NCBI GenBank assembly: GCA_964361795.1
Contig: CAYIBZ010000007.1
Span: 1-24,153, forward strand
Reading direction: 5' to 3'
From: CAYIBZ01 sp964361795
GTDB taxonomy: Bacteria; Patescibacteriota; Minisyncoccia; UBA6257; WO2-44-18
DNA length: 24,153 bases
The notes under the pieces were generated by a model that had not been told where the DNA came from, did no database searches, and saw only the letters and a list, made by a program, of their open reading frames with translations. The translations under genes were made by a program, and so were the position numbers. Of this stretch, positions 8,326 to 14,931 are shown piece by piece. The first letter of the stretch is position 1. Each line of letters opens with the position of its first letter.

Positions 8326-9812
8326 TGCCCAAAACTCTCAATTTTAAAAAAATTTTCAGCTTGCTGAACCCAGCCCCAATAGTTGGGGGATTGGAAGTTT
8401 CCGAATCCGCTCTGCGTTTTGTTAGAATTGAAAATGGCAAGGCAAAAAAAGCTTCTCTCCAACTGCCTCCGGGAATTATTGTTGACGGCCGCATTAAAGA
8501 TCGTCCGCAATTTGTCGCGGCCGCGAAAATGCTTCACCGGCAAATTGAAAATATTAATAAACCGGTTCACGCGATTTTATCAGTGCCGGCATCCGACGCC
8601 TACACGCAAGTTTTTTCCATGCCTTTTGTGGCGGAAAAAAATCTTGAAGAAACCGCCAGATTAAATTTACAAATGATTTCGCCGCTGGATATTAATAACG
8701 CCTATTCCGGATACCAAATTTTGGGAAGTCCAGCCGGCAGCGCGGACCAATTGGAACTGCTGGGAGCTTTCGCGAATAGAGAAATCATTGATGAATTTAC
8801 CGGCGCTCTCAAAGCCGCCAATTTCAGCGTTTCAGCGGTTGAGTTTCCGGCGTTGTCTTTGGCGCGCCTGATCCAAGAGCAGGGAGTCGGATTATTATCG
8901 GACCTGCCCTATCTGGCGGTTTATTTATCGGGAGACGGGGCAAATTTATTGGTCGTTAAAAATGGCAATCTTTATTTTAATCGCTTTACCGCTTGGCAAT
9001 CCTTGCGGGAGGAAGTCGGCGGCCGCCAGTTAAGCACAAAAGATGTTGGAGAATTTCTTAATAGAGAAGTTAAAAAAGTGGTAAATTTTTCTACAACCCG
9101 TTTAGGCCGCCCCATTTCCAATATATTTTTTTTGGGAGAGATTAAGAAGGAAAAGTTAGATTTTGACGTCCAAGTTTTAAATTTAAAAGATTTTTCCGGA
9201 CTCGCTTCGCCGTGGTTTCAGGCATTAGGCGCTTCTTTGCGCGGTTTAGCGCCTAGATACAAAGATAGATTTATAACTTTAAGCGCTGTTGGAGTGGAAA
9301 AAGAATATTACCGAGACGCTATTTTGAATTTTATCGCGATTTGGCGCAACGTCATATTAGCATCTCTCGGGTTCGTATTTTTGGTTCTTTTAGTTGCCGA
9401 TTCTTTTTTGGCCAGAATTAGCGCTTCCGTAGCCGGCGACCTTTCCAGGGGAACTTTGGTTCCTCTGGAAGAAATTCAACAGCATCAAAACGATGTTCGG
9501 AATTTCAATCGCAATGTTGACTTAGCTTTCAAGGCAAAGGAACAAGCCGCTGATTGGTCGCCGTTATTTGCCAAACTGCAATCTTTGGCCGGACGGAACA
9601 TTACTATTGATCGCGTTTATGTAGACGAAAAATTCAACGCTTTAATTTTAGGGCGAGCTTCCAATGACAAGGCAGTGTTAAATTTTAAAGAAACTTTAGC
9701 CAAGCAATCAAACTTCAAAGACGTAGTCCTTCCATTAGTTAACATCAAAGTTAACACCGACGGCACAGTGTCTTTCAGCTTGAATTTTAAGGTTGATTCT
9801 TTAAAGTTTTAG
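8325..9812 (+). CDS. PilM-PilN fusion, type IV pilus assembly
   Basis: Residues 1 to about 335 form an actin-like PilM domain: PIVGGLEVSESALRFVRIE, then SVPASDAYTQVFSMPF, LNLQMISPLDINNAYSGYQI, LAVYLSGDGANLLVV and a C-terminal FQALGASLRGLAP phosphate-loop region. A membrane helix follows (about 340-362, NVILASLGFVFLVLLVADSF), then a coiled segment (EEIQQHQNDVRNFNRNVD) and a small alpha/beta domain like PilN/GspL. In most bacteria PilM (cytoplasmic) and PilN (membrane) are separate and PilM binds the PilN N-terminus; here they appear covalently joined. It is the last gene of the pilus operon and its 3' end overlaps the convergent pth gene by 26 bases. Confidence 0.85.
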   Translation: MPKTLNFKKIFSLLNPAPIVGGLEVSESALRFVRIENGKAKKASLQLPPGIIVDGRIKDRPQFVAAAKMLHRQIENINKPVHAILSVPASDAYTQVFSMPFVAEKNLEETARLNLQMISPLDINNAYSGYQILGSPAGSADQLELLGAFANREIIDEFTGALKAANFSVSAVEFPALSLARLIQEQGVGLLSDLPYLAVYLSGDGANLLVVKNGNLYFNRFTAWQSLREEVGGRQLSTKDVGEFLNREVKKVVNFSTTRLGRPISNIFFLGEIKKEKLDFDVQVLNLKDFSGLASPWFQALGASLRGLAPRYKDRFITLSAVGVEKEYYRDAILNFIAIWRNVILASLGFVFLVLLVADSFLARISASVAGDLSRGTLVPLEEIQQHQNDVRNFNRNVDLAFKAKEQAADWSPLFAKLQSLAGRNITIDRVYVDEKFNALILGRASNDKAVLNFKETLAKQSNFKDVVLPLVNIKVNTDGTVSFSLNFKVDSLKF

Positions 9813-10323
9813 CAATTTCCTTAAACGCTCGTTCGAGGATTTCTTTATCGGCGGCGGAGATCTTCCTCAACACAAACTTTTCGGCTTTTTGCCTGATTTT
9901 TTCGTCTGCCGGTCTGATGCCGATTCGCAATCTCCAGAAATCTTTCGTCTTTAAAACCGCCTGCACGTTTTCTACTCCGTGATGCCCGGCCGCGCCGCGC
10001 CCAAAAGACAATTTATATTTTCCCAGTTCAATATCGCTATCGTCATGGACTATCAATAATTCTTCCGGTTTTACGCCGGATTTTTTAACTTCTTTTGCTG
10101 CGAATTTTCCAGATTCGTTCATGTAGACATCTGGCTTAATAATTTTCAATTTTAATTTTTTCCCGCCGCCATTTTCTAAATTTTTTGAGGGCGGGACCCC
10201 GTCTCTGGCGGTGGCAATTTTCAATAAATGATCAATGAACAAATAACCGACATTGTGGTATGTATTTTGATATTCCGGATCGGGGTTGCCGAGGCCGATC
10301 ATTAATTTAGGAGCAAATTTCAT
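9787..10323 (-). CDS. pth: Peptidyl-tRNA hydrolase with repeat-encoded insertion
   Basis: Pth frees tRNA from peptidyl-tRNA that drops off ribosomes. Visible motifs are GLGNPDPEYQNTYHNVG (Asn13, catalytic His23), KPDVYMNESG (Asn69), VHDDSDIELGKYKLSFGRGAAGHHG, and a C-terminal helix; 178 residues fits the family. Two things are odd. Residues 34-61 (LKIATARDGVPPSKNLENG...) are encoded by the repeat at 10141-10224 and stand where the usual substrate-side loop and strand should be. The normally GGHNG motif reads GHHG, replacing a substrate-binding Asn. It may still work with a divergent loop, or be impaired. It converges on and overlaps pilMN by 26 bases. No Shine-Dalgarno site is seen. Confidence 0.9.
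   Translation of the reverse strand: MKFAPKLMIGLGNPDPEYQNTYHNVGYLFIDHLLKIATARDGVPPSKNLENGGGKKLKLKIIKPDVYMNESGKFAAKEVKKSGVKPEELLIVHDDSDIELGKYKLSFGRGAAGHHGVENVQAVLKTKDFWRLRIGIRPADEKIRQKAEKFVLRKISAADKEILERAFKEIAKTLKNQP
10141..10224. repeat. Coding repeat, copy B (84 bp)
   Basis: Copy B matches 7809-7913 without the 21-bp insertion. Inside it TCCCGCC and GGCGGGA form a perfect 7-bp stem around the conserved core, and AATTTTCAA occurs at both ends. It is exactly 28 codons and is read from the minus strand within pth, the opposite sense to copy A. Confidence 0.85.
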
Positions 10324-10352
10324 AATTTATATTTTAACATTATTTGATAAAT

Positions 10353-10420
10353 CCCGCACTAAATTTTGCGGACGTATGATCAAATCTTTCAATTATAGAT
10401 TACAGTAAAATTAGTACGGG
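10353..10420. repeat. Inverted-repeat element upstream of pth
   Basis: CCCGCACTAAATTTT (10353-10367) and AAAATTAGTACGGG (10407-10420) are inverted repeats with one mismatch and one bulge. They bound a ~39-bp interior that carries TATAAT on the minus strand. It lies about 30 bases before the pth start and could hold its promoter, though no good -35 is seen. Confidence 0.5.
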
Positions 10421-10427
10421 GTTATTG

Positions 10428-10477
10428 TTTTCTAGATAAATTTTCATCGTTCTTCGAACTTGAAAATTTATAGAAAG
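10428..10477. repeat. Hairpin: inverted TAAATTTTCA / TGAAAATTTA arms
   Basis: TTCTA-GA-TAAATTTTCA and TGAAAATTTATAGAA form an imperfect inverted repeat around an inner GTTC-TTC-GAAC stem. There is no T-tract on either side, so it is not a clear terminator. It looks like another short palindromic intergenic repeat. Confidence 0.5.
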
Positions 10478-10482
10478 CCAAT

Positions 10483-10514
10483 AAAAATCCCCTTACCGCC
10501 GAAGCGATAAGGGG
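10483..10514 (-). terminator. Intrinsic terminator with UUCG tetraloop
   Basis: On the minus strand CCCCTTATCGC-TTCG-GCGGTAAGGGG is followed by ATTTTTATT. The 11-bp stem has one G-U pair and a C(UUCG)G loop. It lies 11 bases after the stop of the small minus-strand gene. Confidence 0.9.
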
Positions 10515-10524
10515 AATCGCCTTC

Positions 10525-10722
10525 TTAGTCGATCGAGGACTTGACCTGCTGGCGCCGGCGATTGGCGAGGCGCGCCCAGCGCCGCCGCGTGACGCTTTTG
10601 GCGTCGTCAAAGTACGTTCCCTTCATCAACAGAGCGTCGATCTCCTCGTGGGAACGCGCCCGCTTGATCTGGTCGCACAGTCCGGGACCGCGCACGAACG
10701 GGGGATTTCCTTCCGCCTTCAT
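10525..10722 (-). CDS. Small basic protein of unknown function
   Basis: The 65-residue product (MKAEGNPPFVRGPGLCDQI..., ending RRRQQVKSSID) is strongly basic at its C-terminus (VTRRRWARLANRRRQQVK), which suggests nucleic-acid binding. I do not recognise a family. The start is fixed by AAGGAGG four bases before the ATG, the best ribosome-binding site in the window. The frame is also open upstream to an ATG at 10818, only about 5 bases from the predicted transcription start; that form (97 residues) would be leaderless. It has its own promoter and terminator, so it is a single-gene unit. It is more GC-rich than its neighbours, which hints at different origin or constraint. Confidence 0.7.
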   Translation of the reverse strand: MKAEGNPPFVRGPGLCDQIKRARSHEEIDALLMKGTYFDDAKSVTRRRWARLANRRRQQVKSSID

Positions 10723-10815
10723 GAGTCCTCCTTTTCCTTGCCGTATCCGCCAACCGGCGGAATAGGCGGGTTTTACCTCGCCGTAGTTCCGACCATCGGA
10801 GCATAGGCGGGCTTT
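10723..10815 (-). promoter_or_regulatory. Structured 5' leader with two tandem hairpin repeats
   Basis: Between the promoter and the ATG at 10722 the minus strand has two related units. Each begins CCCGCCTAT and contains a small hairpin: TCCGATGGTCGGA in the first, CCGCCGGTTGGCGG in the second, with TACGG after each. The units may be duplicated REP-like repeats or a structured leader. The same bases also stay open as an in-frame N-terminal extension. Confidence 0.4.
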
Positions 10816-10829
10816 CATGTTCTCCGCCA

Positions 10830-10859
10830 ATTATAGCACATTTCTTCATATTTTGTCAA
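10830..10859 (-). promoter_or_regulatory. Near-consensus sigma-70 promoter
   Basis: On the minus strand TTGACA (10859-10854), an 18-base spacer ending ATGTGC, and TATAAT (10835-10830). It serves the small minus-strand gene at 10525-10722. It matches the promoter at 17724-17753 base for base in TTGACA and ATGTGCTATAAT. Confidence 0.9.
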
Positions 10860-10940
10860 GTGCCCGAAGTGTTGCACTTACTTGTTGAACCTAGTTAATG
10901 GTTCAATAGCTTGGCACCACCCATTCTGTTCAAACCCTCA

Positions 10941-10995
10941 GTCGCTACTATTACATGTCATAGTACTATGACATGTAATAGTGATGCCGCATATC
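10941..10995. repeat. 55-bp segment with 36-bp perfect palindrome, left of gap
   Basis: The palindrome is ACTATTACATGTCATAGT followed immediately by its exact reverse complement (10947-10982), with no loop. The 55 bases from GTCGCTA to GCATATC are identical to 11096-11150 on the other side of the N run. Confidence 0.95.
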
Positions 10996-11095
10996 NNNNN
11001 NNNNNNNNNNNNNNNNNNNNNNNNNNNNNNNNNNNNNNNNNNNNNNNNNNNNNNNNNNNNNNNNNNNNNNNNNNNNNNNNNNNNNNNNNNNNNNN
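10996..11095. other. Scaffold gap (100 N) between identical 55-bp ends
   Basis: The 55 bases on each side are identical and in the same direction. That is the pattern left when two contigs share one k-mer end and are scaffolded instead of merged, so the gap may be false. Confidence 0.95.
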
Positions 11096-11150
11096 GTCGC
11101 TACTATTACATGTCATAGTACTATGACATGTAATAGTGATGCCGCATATC
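11096..11150. repeat. 55-bp segment with 36-bp perfect palindrome, right of gap
   Basis: Identical to 10941-10995; the palindrome spans 11102-11137. It may be the same genomic copy shown twice. Confidence 0.9.
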
Positions 11151-11339
11151 AATGAAATCCAACTAGAATAACTTAGGATGTTCAAGCTTCGAAGATTCTT
11201 CTGGTTTATTTGAAGATAGCGCTTCTTTTAAGGGTTCTTCGGCCTTCTCCAGAATTTTTGGCAACTTTTTGCATTTTCTCTCATATGCTTAAAGTTATAA
11301 TTGCAGGAGAAAAGAACAGGTACCGCTCAAAAGCGCAAT

Positions 11340-11366
11340 AAAAAACCGTTAGATTTTTCTAACGGT
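11340..11366 (-). terminator. Hairpin with CCGTTAGA/TCTAACGG stem and T-tract on the minus strand
   Basis: ACCGTTAGA-TTTT-TCTAACGGT is a perfect 9-bp stem. On the minus strand it is followed by six T. No minus-strand gene feeds it in the visible sequence, so it may act for a lost gene or be a repeat. The stem core equals the ends of the elements at 20423-20530 and 22884-23002. Confidence 0.65.
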
Positions 11367-11417
11367 CTTGCTTAAGACTCTGCCAGGTAATTTTTTATCA
11401 CAATCTTTATCTCGCTG

Positions 11418-11446
11418 TTGCGGCGAAAAAGAAAGCAGTGCATAAT
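11418..11446 (+). promoter_or_regulatory. Possible promoter of lepB, leaderless arrangement
   Basis: TTGCGG (11418-11423), 17 bases, CATAAT (11441-11446). The predicted transcription start falls at or next to the lepB ATG (11454), so the mRNA would have almost no leader, in line with the absence of a Shine-Dalgarno site. Confidence 0.4.
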
Positions 11447-11453
11447 AGAAACA

Positions 11454-11996
11454 ATGCGAAAGTTTTGGTCTTCAGTTTGGGAAATCCTAGAAGTGGTTTT
11501 AATTTCAGTTGCGACGGTTTTTATTATCCGAACTTTCTTAGCCCAGCCGTTTTTAGTCAGCGGCGCCAGCATGGAACCGACATTTCACGACGGCAATTAC
11601 TTGATAGTTGATGAAATAACTTATCGTTTCCGAGAACCGCAGCGCGGAGAAGTGGTGGTTTTCCGATATCCTAAAGAACGAAAGACCTTTTTTATTAAAC
11701 GGATCATCGGCCTGCCAAATGATCGCGTAATCATTCAGCAAAATAAATTGCGGTTGTTTTCCAACGGCAAAGAAATTATTTTGGACGAAGATTATTTGAA
11801 AGATTCTGCCTCCACTGCCGGTTCCGTCAATTTAGAATTAGGGCCTGACCAGTATTTTGTTTTAGGCGATAATCGGTATAATAGTTTTGACTCCCGAAAT
11901 TGGGGGCCAATCGCCAGAAAAGACATTATTGGAATTGTTCGGCTGCGTTTATTGCCAATCAAACAAATCGGAATCGTTGAAAACCCCAGCTACTAA
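11454..11996 (+). CDS. lepB: Signal peptidase I
   Basis: This enzyme removes signal peptides from exported proteins such as the peptidase and WAWND protein in this window. The 180 residues contain an N-terminal membrane helix (about 10-28), the catalytic serine in SGASMEPTF (Ser39), the catalytic lysine in FFIKRIIGLPNDRV (Lys82), and the conserved GDNRYNSFDSRNWGPI box. All S26 family boxes are present and the small size is normal for minimal Gram-positive-type enzymes. The ATG at 11454 is chosen over a TTG at 11418, because the TTG coincides with the likely -35 element and adds no family-like sequence. It ends 2 bases before hisS. Confidence 0.96.
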   Translation: MRKFWSSVWEILEVVLISVATVFIIRTFLAQPFLVSGASMEPTFHDGNYLIVDEITYRFREPQRGEVVVFRYPKERKTFFIKRIIGLPNDRVIIQQNKLRLFSNGKEIILDEDYLKDSASTAGSVNLELGPDQYFVLGDNRYNSFDSRNWGPIARKDIIGIVRLRLLPIKQIGIVENPSY

Positions 11997-11998
11997 AC

Positions 11999-13282
11999 AT
12001 GTCAAAAAAATCAGAAAAAAAACCCAAGCCCCGCCTCATTACCGCTCCAAAAGGAATGCGCGATATTTTGCCGGCTGACCAGCCGATGTGGGAAAAAATC
12101 CGCAAGGCGGTCAAAGACATTGCCGGTTATTACAATTTTCTTAGAATAGACACCCCAATTTTAGAAAAGCTGGAGCTTTTTGAACGCCCTCTGGGGGAGT
12201 CATCGGAAGTAGTTGAAAAGCAAATGTTTGTGTTGAAAACCAAAGGAAACGATACGCTGGCTTTGCGCCCTGAAGGAACCGCGCCCATCGCCAGATCTTA
12301 CATTGAAAATGGCTTGAGCCACCTGGGCCAGCCGCTGAAAGTTTATTACGAAGGCCCGATGTTTCGCTACGAACAGCCGCAAGCCGGCCGGTTGCGGCAA
12401 TTCCATCAAGCGGGTTTTGAAATTATCAGCAATGATCAGGATCCGATCTATGACGCTCAAATTATCCTCGCTTCTATTAGATTTTTGGAAGAATTAAAAT
12501 TGAAAAACCTTAATCTGCAGATCAACAGCATCGGCTGTTTGCGGTGCCGTCCGGGTTTCCGAAAACAACTCATTGATTATTATAAGAATAAAGAAAAATC
12601 ATTATGCGAGGATTGCAAGCGCCGCTTGCAAATTAATCCTTTGCGGCTTTTGGACTGCAAGAATGAGGCATGCGTTGCTTTGAAAGATAAGGCGCCGCAT
12701 ATGGTTGATAATTTATGCGCGGATTGCCGGAAACACCTCACTAAAGTTTTGGAATTTTTAGAAGAGCTCAAATTGCCGTACTCAATCAATTCATTTTTAG
12801 TGCGCGGATTTGATTATTACACCAAGACGGTTTTTGAGATTTTTACGGAAGGCGTTGATTTTGCTTTGGGCGGAGGAGGCCGCTACGACTACCTGATTGA
12901 TATGATTAGCGGAAAAGACGCGCCAGCGGTTGGATCGGCGCTTGGCCTTGATCGGCTCATTGAAGTAATCAAGAGCAAAAACATTAATTTAGGCAATCGC
13001 GTCAAGTCCAAAATCTTCCTCATTCATATCGGCGATTTTGCCAAGAAACAGGGCCTTTCTTTAATAGAAATGATGAGAGAGGCAAGGATTGACGTTGTAG
13101 AATCTTTGGGTAAAGACTCATTGAACGCTCAATTGAGAACCGCCAATAAACTCCAATCTCCGCTGGCGCTGATTTTTGGCCAAAAAGAGGCCTTTGAGCA
13201 GTCGGTTATAATTCGGGATATGAAGACCGGAGCCCAAGAAACCGTGCCCATTAAAAAATTCGTCAGCGCGCTGAAGAAAAAA
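11999..13282 (+). CDS. hisS: Histidyl-tRNA synthetase, extreme 3' end in gap
   Basis: HisRS charges tRNA-His. Class II motifs are clear: motif 1 region (GYYNFLRIDTPILE), LALRPEGTAPIAR, motif 2 (MFRYEQPQAGRLRQFHQAGFEI), the HisA box (LVRGFDYYTKTVFEI) and motif 3 (VGSALGLDRLIEVI), followed by the alpha/beta anticodon domain. A cysteine-rich insert (GCLRCRPGF ... CEDCKRR ... DCKNEAC ... CADCRKH, about 178-245) is of the kind seen in Clostridia/Thermotoga-type enzymes and probably holds structure or zinc. 428 codons are visible before the N run, about the family length, so probably only a few residues and the stop are missing. Confidence 0.95.
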
Positions 13283-13382
13283 NNNNNNNNNNNNNNNNNN
13301 NNNNNNNNNNNNNNNNNNNNNNNNNNNNNNNNNNNNNNNNNNNNNNNNNNNNNNNNNNNNNNNNNNNNNNNNNNNNNNNNNN
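13283..13382. other. Scaffold gap (100 N)
   Basis: Exactly 100 N directly after an A-rich hisS end. The flanks share no repeat, so the missing length is unknown and could hold further genes. Confidence 0.99.
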
Positions 13383-13384
13383 TA

Positions 13385-13414
13385 TTGGCTTATTGGCGCT
13401 AGATTCGCTATATT
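13385..13414 (+). promoter_or_regulatory. Possible promoter of the HIT-ftsZ cluster
   Basis: TTGGCT (13385-13390), 18 bases, TATATT (13409-13414), followed by GGTGGAG four bases before the ATG at 13426. It sits immediately after the gap. Confidence 0.35.
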
Positions 13415-13425
13415 GGTGGAGTACT

Positions 13426-13842
13426 ATGGATTGTCTATTTTGTAAAATAGCAAATAAACAAATTCCAGCCGAAATAGTATATGAAGATTCCGACACTCTG
13501 GCGTTTCTGGACATTCACCCTCGGGCGCCCGGCCACACGATGATTATTCCCAAAATTCACGCGGAAAATATCTTGGATTTGCCGGATAATTTAGTCGGGA
13601 AAGTCTTTTTGACTGTTAAAAAGATTGCTGGTATACTAACTAAAGCTTTTAAGCCGGAAGGATTCACTATCGGCATCAATCATGGCCGGGTTAGCGGACA
13701 GGTTGTTGACCACTTGCACATCCACGTTATGCCCAGATTTTCCAATGATCAGGGCGCTTCCATCCATTCCGTAGTGAATAATCCTCCAGCAGAATCGCTG
13801 AAAGAAATCGCGGAAAAAATTAAAAAAGTTCAAAATTTATAA
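13426..13842 (+). CDS. HIT-family nucleotide-binding hydrolase
   Basis: The 138-residue protein carries the histidine triad HLHIHVMPR (His96, His98, His100), which cleaves nucleoside phosphoramidates or dinucleotides such as adenosine-5'-phosphoramidate. CLFCKIANKQIPAEIVYEDS and the later AFLDIHPRAPGHTMIIPKIH match the Hint branch, where the paired cysteines and a histidine often bind zinc. The ATG at 13426 has GGTGGAG upstream; an upstream TTG (13393) adds residues foreign to the family. It is the first visible gene of a compact + strand cluster, with rpsU starting 4 bases after its stop. The physiological substrate cannot be told from sequence. Confidence 0.93.
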   Translation: MDCLFCKIANKQIPAEIVYEDSDTLAFLDIHPRAPGHTMIIPKIHAENILDLPDNLVGKVFLTVKKIAGILTKAFKPEGFTIGINHGRVSGQVVDHLHIHVMPRFSNDQGASIHSVVNNPPAESLKEIAEKIKKVQNL

Positions 13843-13846
13843 TCCA

Positions 13847-14062
13847 ATGCCAATTGAAGTTAAAAGAAAAGAAGGCGAATCATCCGGTACGCTGATTTAT
13901 CGTTTTACCAAAAGAGTTCAACAGAGCGGCGTTTTGCGCGAAGCAAAAAGGCGCCGGTTTACTAATCGTCCGCCCAACAAACTGAAGAGAAAATTATCGG
14001 CTTTGCACCGCGAAACCAAAAGAAAAGAATTGGAAAGAGCAAAGAAGCTAGGAATTTTATAA
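13847..14062 (+). CDS. rpsU: 30S ribosomal protein S21
   Basis: S21 sits near the 3' end of 16S rRNA on the small subunit and helps initiation. The 71-residue, strongly basic protein has the typical arrangement: MPIEVKRKEGESSGTLIYRFTKRVQQSGVL followed by REAKRRRFTNRPPNKLKRKLSALHR and a basic tail. The start is a few bases after the HIT gene. Its stop overlaps the ATG of the next gene by one base. The rpsU-yqeY link is a common bacterial neighbourhood. Confidence 0.92.
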   Translation: MPIEVKRKEGESSGTLIYRFTKRVQQSGVLREAKRRRFTNRPPNKLKRKLSALHRETKRKELERAKKLGIL

Positions 14063-14508
14063 TGCTGAAAGAAAAATTAAACGAAGACATGAAGGCCGCC
14101 ATGAAATCCGGAGATAGCGGCGCTTTGAGTGTTTTAAGGATGTTATTGGCTTCATTGCACAATAAGGAAATTGACCTTCACGCCAAGAAACCCGATTTCG
14201 CGATGACTGACGAGATTGCTATGGAAGTTTTAAGAAGCGAGGCCAAGAAACGCAAAGATTCTATTTTGGCTTTTGAACAAGGCGGAAGAAACGACCTTTC
14301 CGAAAAGGAAAAAAAAGAATTGGCCGTCATTGAACGCTATTTGCCGAAACAGTTAGGCAAAGAAGAGCTGGAACCGCTCGTGGAGGCCATCATTAAAAGG
14401 GTATCTGCTAAAGATTTTGGTTCCGTAATGAAAGAGGTTATGAAAGAACTTAAAGGGAAAGGCGACGCCGGAATTATCAGCGGCATTATCAAAGAAAAAA
14501 TTAAATAA
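14062..14508 (+). CDS. yqeY: YqeY/GatB C-terminal-domain protein
   Basis: The 148-residue helical protein begins MLKEKLNEDMKAAMKSGDSGALSVLRMLLASLHNKEID and contains ILAFEQGGRNDLSEKEKKELAVIERYLPKQL, the hallmark of YqeY. It ends with the QqeY/Asn-tRNA amidotransferase-type helical tail (MKELKGKGDAGIISGIIKEKI). Its tRNA-amidotransferase-related domain is thought to contact tRNA, but its precise role is not settled. It overlaps rpsU by one base. Confidence 0.93.
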   Translation: MLKEKLNEDMKAAMKSGDSGALSVLRMLLASLHNKEIDLHAKKPDFAMTDEIAMEVLRSEAKKRKDSILAFEQGGRNDLSEKEKKELAVIERYLPKQLGKEELEPLVEAIIKRVSAKDFGSVMKEVMKELKGKGDAGIISGIIKEKIK

Positions 14509-14517
14509 TTTTTTATC

Positions 14518-14931
14518 ATGAAAATTGTCGTGGAAGCGTATGATAAAAAATTCCGCCGGCTGGCGCAAATAATCAAAAAGACGGCCACAAAACTGGCTCG
14601 TTTTTTTGATTTAAGGAAGCGGTCTTTAGAAATTTATTTAGTCGGCAATGATTTCATGAAGAAAAATGTTCTTGCTTTTCCGGCGCCGAAGAATTTCCCG
14701 CACCCAGATACTGCCTATCAGCCGTTAGGAGAAATATACTTAAACCCCGACTACATTAAAAAAGAATCTCCTTATTTGAAAATTCCAGCGAAACTGGATT
14801 ATATGCTTGTTCACGGCTTTTTGCACTTATTAGGCTATGACCACAAAAAGAAAGGTGATACAATTAGAATGCAAAAGAAAGAAGCGTCTTTGTTAAAAAA
14901 GATATATGCAAAATTATATTCTCGGTCTTGA
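14518..14931 (+). CDS. ybeY: Endoribonuclease YbeY
   Basis: YbeY is a zinc-dependent RNase that trims 16S rRNA and helps quality control of ribosomes. The signature H-x3-H-x5-H is HGFLHLLGYDH (His99, His103, His109), followed by DTIRMQKKE. The upstream GEIYLNPDYIKKE matches the family's GDIvis strand. At 137 residues it is on the short side, normal for CPR. It overlaps the ftsA start by 26 bases, so the two are probably translated together. Confidence 0.92.
   Translation: MKIVVEAYDKKFRRLAQIIKKTATKLARFFDLRKRSLEIYLVGNDFMKKNVLAFPAPKNFPHPDTAYQPLGEIYLNPDYIKKESPYLKIPAKLDYMLVHGFLHLLGYDHKKKGDTIRMQKKEASLLKKIYAKLYSRS

Larger units (their letters stand above)
10860..11339. other. Gene-poor stretch around a scaffold gap
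   Basis: I see no gene I can support here. It contains small inverted repeats (TTGAACC/GGTTCAA at 10885-10905), the 36-bp palindrome copies and the gap. A minus-strand frame at roughly 11160-11270 (...KILEKAEEPLKEALSSNKPEESSK...) looks protein-like but has no convincing start and would be only about 33 residues. It may be a remnant. Confidence 0.5.

Noticed and set aside
10941..11150. Two-unit array around the gap read as a CRISPR or tandem repeat array
   Set aside because: Only two identical copies flank an N run, with no spacers visible and no cas genes; shared contig ends explain them better.
11160..11270. Small minus-strand frame (...KILEKAEEPLKEALSSNKPEESSK...)
   Set aside because: The composition is protein-like, but there is no ATG/GTG start or ribosome site and only ~33 codons; listed only as a possible remnant in the gene-poor stretch.
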